This document shows, in pieces, positions 60,972-64,000 of a stretch of 64,000 nt of DNA (position 1 is the stretch's first letter; each line of letters opens with the position of its first letter). Position numbers and translations under genes: made by a program. The stretch spans positions 186,001-250,000 of the forward strand of contig JADKJE010000003.1 of the NCBI GenBank assembly GCA_016722515.1, in the 5' to 3' direction. The notes below the pieces were generated by a model. It was not told where the DNA came from. It ran no database searches and saw nothing but the letters and a program-made list of their open reading frames with translations. The stretch is from Alphaproteobacteria bacterium (GTDB lineage: Bacteria > Pseudomonadota > Alphaproteobacteria > Rickettsiales > JADKJE01).

Positions 60972-61856
60972 CTAGGAGCGAACCAGCTGATGATAATCTT
61001 CAACCAGCTGATGCGTAACCGCAGAAGGTTTAAAAATAAACGGTTTTTCAAAGCCGTCAATCTGACCCACTGGGGTGATTTCTGCTGCTGTGCCGGTTAA
61101 GAAAACTTCCTGGGCTTTAGCAAGTTCTTCGGGAAGGATATGGCGCTCATAGACTTTAATACCGCGTTTACGGGCAATATCAATGACCGTACGGCGCGTA
61201 ATGCCATCCAGGAAACAATCGGCAATCGGCGTATGGATTTCGCCATCGATAACCAAAAAGAGGTTTGCGCCCGTGGCTTCTGCCAGATAACCACGGTAAT
61301 CCAGCATTAATGCATCATGGTAACCATCGCGTTCAGCTTCATGCTTACTGATGGTACAGATCATATACAGTCCAGCTGCTTTACTGGCAGTGGGGGCTGT
61401 TTTAGGACTCGGGCGCTGATAGGTGGCTAGTCGTAAGCTAATTCCTTTTTCATGAAGTTCCTTAGCAAAATAAGGAGGCCATGGCCACGCAGCGATAGCC
61501 AGGTGGATTCTGTTATGTTGCGCAGAAATAGCCATTTTTTCGCTGCCGCGCCATGCTATAGGGCGAACATAACCATCCGTGATCGACTGAGCTTTGATGA
61601 TTTCATGGGTAGCTTCATCAATTTGATCGGCGGTATAAGGGATGCTATACCCCAGAAGTTCAGCCGATTTAAGCAGGCGCTCACTATGTTCACGCAATTT
61701 GAATGCCTTGGAATCATAGACGCGCAAACCCTCGAACACGGCGCTACCATAATGTAGCCCATGGTTTAACACGTGTACGGTGGCTTTGCGCCATTCAACA
61801 AGGCTGCCATCGTACCAAATATAGCCGTCACGATCATCAAAAGGTTGTATAAGCAT
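60972..61856 (-). CDS. ilvE: Branched-chain amino acid aminotransferase
   Basis: IlvE is a PLP enzyme that interconverts valine, leucine and isoleucine with their 2-oxo acids. The 294 residues carry LNHGLHYGSAVFEGLRVY near the N-terminus, the PLP-binding lysine K159 in TASKAAGLYM, YRGYLAEATGANLFLV, and the phosphate-binding DGITRRTVIDIARKRG and EVFLTGTAAEITPVGQID. AAGGAA precedes the ATG. It leads the operon ilvE-HIT-dapA-smpB and is divergent from the two-component genes, with 56 bases between the starts. A regulatory link to that system is possible. Confidence 0.96.
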   Translation of the reverse strand: MLIQPFDDRDGYIWYDGSLVEWRKATVHVLNHGLHYGSAVFEGLRVYDSKAFKLREHSERLLKSAELLGYSIPYTADQIDEATHEIIKAQSITDGYVRPIAWRGSEKMAISAQHNRIHLAIAAWPWPPYFAKELHEKGISLRLATYQRPSPKTAPTASKAAGLYMICTISKHEAERDGYHDALMLDYRGYLAEATGANLFLVIDGEIHTPIADCFLDGITRRTVIDIARKRGIKVYERHILPEELAKAQEVFLTGTAAEITPVGQIDGFEKPFIFKPSAVTHQLVEDYHQLVRS

Positions 61857-61912
61857 ATAAAATTCCTTATCTTAGAGTGACAATATATTAAAGCCTTCAT
61901 GAGAAAGATGCA

Positions 61913-62608
61913 ATGGTAGAAAAGGGCCTTTATCACATTTTGGTCGTTGATGACGATATCAAGATTTGCCAGCTCCTGGGGAAGTACCTTCAGGAACAGG
62001 GTTTTTTCGTATCGCTTGCTAACGATGCGGTGCAGGCCAGGGAGGTAATGGAATCTTTTATGTGTGACCTGATGATCGTGGATGTGATGATGCCGGGAGA
62101 AACAGGTCTTGAGTTTACGCGCTCTATCCGCCAGCAGCACAATCAGATTCCGGTCATCATGTTAACCGCTATGGGTGAAACTACGGATCGTATTCTGGGG
62201 TATGAATCAGGTGCCGATGACTATTTACCTAAACCGTTCGAGCCCAAAGAATTGGTACTCAAAATAAGGACAATTCTAAAGCGTGTGGTAGTTCCATTCC
62301 ACGTTTCTGAAGACGTAATTAAGATGGGTGAGTTACGCTATAATATCCAAACCGGTGATTTAAAAAAAAGTGGTATCCGTATTCCGCTTACCAGTTCAGA
62401 AATCACCTTGCTTAATGCCTTGGCTAAAAAACCTGGAACAATTATCAGTCGAGAAGATTTAGCCGCTTTCAGCAATCAGGTGAATGAACGGACAATTGAT
62501 GTTCAAATCACGCGCTTGCGCCAAAAAATGGAAGACGACCCTAAAAACCCTATTCACCTACAAACCGTCCGTAACAAGGGATATGTTCTTTATGCGCAAG
62601 TTCTTTAA
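61913..62608 (+). CDS. OmpR-family response regulator
   Basis: The receiver domain (1-122) has the acidic pocket VVDDD (D13-D15), phospho-acceptor D57 in LMIVDVMMPGETG, T in MLTAMGE, and the lysine of YLPKPFEP. The C-terminal winged helix (about 135-231) ends in LRQKMEDDPKNPIHLQTVRNKGYVL, the OmpR/PhoB signature. It overlaps the kinase gene by 17 bases if the kinase starts at 62592, indicating a coupled pair. It resembles OmpR of the EnvZ-OmpR group. Confidence 0.95.
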   Translation: MVEKGLYHILVVDDDIKICQLLGKYLQEQGFFVSLANDAVQAREVMESFMCDLMIVDVMMPGETGLEFTRSIRQQHNQIPVIMLTAMGETTDRILGYESGADDYLPKPFEPKELVLKIRTILKRVVVPFHVSEDVIKMGELRYNIQTGDLKKSGIRIPLTSSEITLLNALAKKPGTIISREDLAAFSNQVNERTIDVQITRLRQKMEDDPKNPIHLQTVRNKGYVLYAQVL

Positions 62609-63929
62609 TGGTTTTAAAAAACTATTACCTTTAACGTTATTTGGACGGTTTTTCCTGATTATCGTCGTGCCAGCCATCATTGTGCAACTGGTTGCCAGCT
62701 ACATGTTTTATGCCAGGCACTGGAGTACAGTCAGTCAGCATATGGCACATTCATTGGGAGGGGAAGTTGCTTTTGTAGTCAATGAGTTACATGATTCTTC
62801 TGAAGTTAAATATAAAGAAATTATTTTTAAAGCTAAAGAATATTTGGGATTGAGGATTAGGTTAGATAATCCTGTGCAACTGGCGCATGTTGATAATCAA
62901 TCGGCCAGTCTTCAGGAAAAATATCATATACAACTTTTGTCACAAGTACTGAAAGCAAGATTTAATTACCCCTTCACGATTCAATTAGTTGATGAACAAA
63001 AAACAGTGGTTGTGTCGGTACTGCTGCCTAAATCAAAGCTGATAATTACGGCTTCAAGCAAACGTTTAACCAACTCGACCACGTATATTTTTATTGAATG
63101 GGTGGTTGGAGTAGGGATATTGACGTTGGTTATTTCACTCATGTTTTTACGAACGCAAGTGCGCTCTATACGGCGTATGGCAGAAGCGGCCGATCAATTT
63201 GGCCGGGGGTTGGAGGTGGGATGGTTTATCCCTCAAGGTGCGATTGAAATCAGAAAAGCCGCAGAAGCTTTTCTGAAAATGAAGCATCGTATTCAACGCA
63301 TGGTGACACAGCGAACCGAATTACTTGCTGGCGTATCGCATGATTTACGTACACCTTTAACGCGTATTACGCTACAGCTTGCATTGCTTGAACCAACATT
63401 TCCTGAAGCGGTGTCATCGATGAAACAAGACATTAAAGACATGGAACATATGATACAGGAGTATTTGGAGTTTGCTAAAGGAGCAGGTGAGGAGCAGCCA
63501 GTTGAGGTCATTGTCAGGAATTTTATACAGCAAATTATCACTACTTATGAAAATCATCCCAGTAAAATTCGTATAGAGCAGATTCCTGATATCCATTTAA
63601 CCATCCGCGAACAATCAGTCAAAAGGGCTATCGTTAATATTCTGGATAATGCGGTACGGTTTGGCACAGAAGTCCATCTATCTGGATATCTAACCACCAC
63701 GCATCTTCATCTCCATATTGATGATAATGGTCCAGGCATTCCTTTGCTAGAGCGCATCAATGTGTTTAAGCCATTTTACAGGTTAGAGCCGGGACGTAAT
63801 TTAAACCATTCTGGTGTTGGTCTAGGTCTGGCTATTGCTAAAGATATCGTCACCAGCCACGGTGGAACCATTCGCATGGACGATAGTACACTTGGCGGGA
63901 CACGGGTTAGTTTGACGTTACCCATCTAA
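62592..63929 (+). CDS. EnvZ-like sensor histidine kinase
   Basis: The 445-residue kinase starts at ATG 62592 (AAGGG about 11 bases upstream; ATG 62583 is in frame). It has a first membrane helix (FGRFFLIIVVPAIIVQLVASYMF), a periplasmic domain of about 120 residues, a second helix (FIEWVVGVGILTLVISLMFL) and a HAMP linker. The dimerisation domain has phospho-acceptor H250 in AGVSHDLRTPLTRI. The ATPase domain has NILDNAVRFG (N box), DDNGPGIP (G1), FKPFYRLE (F box) and GVGLGLAIAKDI (G2). All catalytic motifs are intact. It partners the regulator at 61913. Confidence 0.95.
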   Translation: MRKFFNGFKKLLPLTLFGRFFLIIVVPAIIVQLVASYMFYARHWSTVSQHMAHSLGGEVAFVVNELHDSSEVKYKEIIFKAKEYLGLRIRLDNPVQLAHVDNQSASLQEKYHIQLLSQVLKARFNYPFTIQLVDEQKTVVVSVLLPKSKLIITASSKRLTNSTTYIFIEWVVGVGILTLVISLMFLRTQVRSIRRMAEAADQFGRGLEVGWFIPQGAIEIRKAAEAFLKMKHRIQRMVTQRTELLAGVSHDLRTPLTRITLQLALLEPTFPEAVSSMKQDIKDMEHMIQEYLEFAKGAGEEQPVEVIVRNFIQQIITTYENHPSKIRIEQIPDIHLTIREQSVKRAIVNILDNAVRFGTEVHLSGYLTTTHLHLHIDDNGPGIPLLERINVFKPFYRLEPGRNLNHSGVGLGLAIAKDIVTSHGGTIRMDDSTLGGTRVSLTLPI

Positions 63930-63935
63930 GATTCC

Positions 63936-63985
63936 TGCTCCGTGGGCTGAGGATAACGGAATGTGGTAGTGGAGCAAAATAATTA
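63936..63985. repeat. Partial copy of the dispersed palindromic repeat
   Basis: CGTGGGCTGAGGATAACGGA followed by ATGTGG matches the array unit at 20391-21180 (CATGGGCTGAAGATGACGGA, GTGTGG) with few changes. Only the central part is present before the window ends. It lies 12 bases after the kinase stop. Confidence 0.45.
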
Positions 63986-64000
63986 TTTTAGATCAAGCTC

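Overview
The window reads as chromosome of an AT-rich, host-associated alphaproteobacterium. Supporting this are the divergent grpE / rph-rdgB block, cimA, DUF6456- and DUF2460-type genes typical of alphaproteobacteria and their gene transfer agents (GTAs), and several very large genes with eukaryote-like domains (ankyrin repeats, a Ulp1-type cysteine protease, a tyrosine phosphatase). An amoeba or protist endosymbiont of the Holosporales/Rickettsiales sort is the best guess; no marker here fixes the taxon.

Layout. 1-6.3 kb: end of rsmJ, grpE, rph-rdgB, a CAT tRNA and a three-domain phospholipid-recycling protein (MFS, PlsC, AMP ligase) split by a frameshift. 6.5-13.5 kb: a small unknown protein and a 2066-residue protein with a CE-clan (Ulp1-like) catalytic tetrad and a C-terminal membrane hairpin. 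13.5-15.8 kb: cimA-trmJ. 16-18.7 kb: four phage/GTA-flavoured genes ending in a DUF2460 tail protein. 18.7-21.2 kb: a tyrosine phosphatase followed by a 3.7-copy palindromic repeat array. 21.2-26.5 kb: a uvrD-type helicase (frameshifted), a promoter plus hairpin that may make a small RNA, purA and an SDR protein. 26.6-34.3 kb: a 1419-residue ankyrin protein with internal duplications, a second ankyrin-tailed protein and an intact IS5-family element. 34.5-42.6 kb: dnaB, then tetR-oprM-mfp-RND efflux operon (RND gene frameshifted) behind a 38-bp palindromic operator. 42.6-52.6 kb: two giant minus-strand genes separated and bordered by three copies of a ~100-bp repeat; the second fuses a SNF2-like helicase to six ~102-residue ankyrin-like repeats. 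52.7-53.3 kb: greA and tRNA-Arg. 53.3-58.8 kb: unknown proteins, gene debris and a chimeric dnaB fragment. 58.9-64 kb: a DUF1508 protein, the minus-strand operon ilvE-HIT-dapA-smpB, and an OmpR/EnvZ-type two-component pair.

The housekeeping genes (branched-chain amino acid and lysine precursors, purine synthesis, replication, translation quality control) alternate with blocks of candidate host-interaction proteins. Those blocks carry the repeats, insertion sequences and gene fragments, which suggests that they turn over much faster than the core. Three large conserved genes each carry one single-base homopolymer indel. This is either early gene decay or a sequencing artefact, and it should be settled before calling any of them dead.
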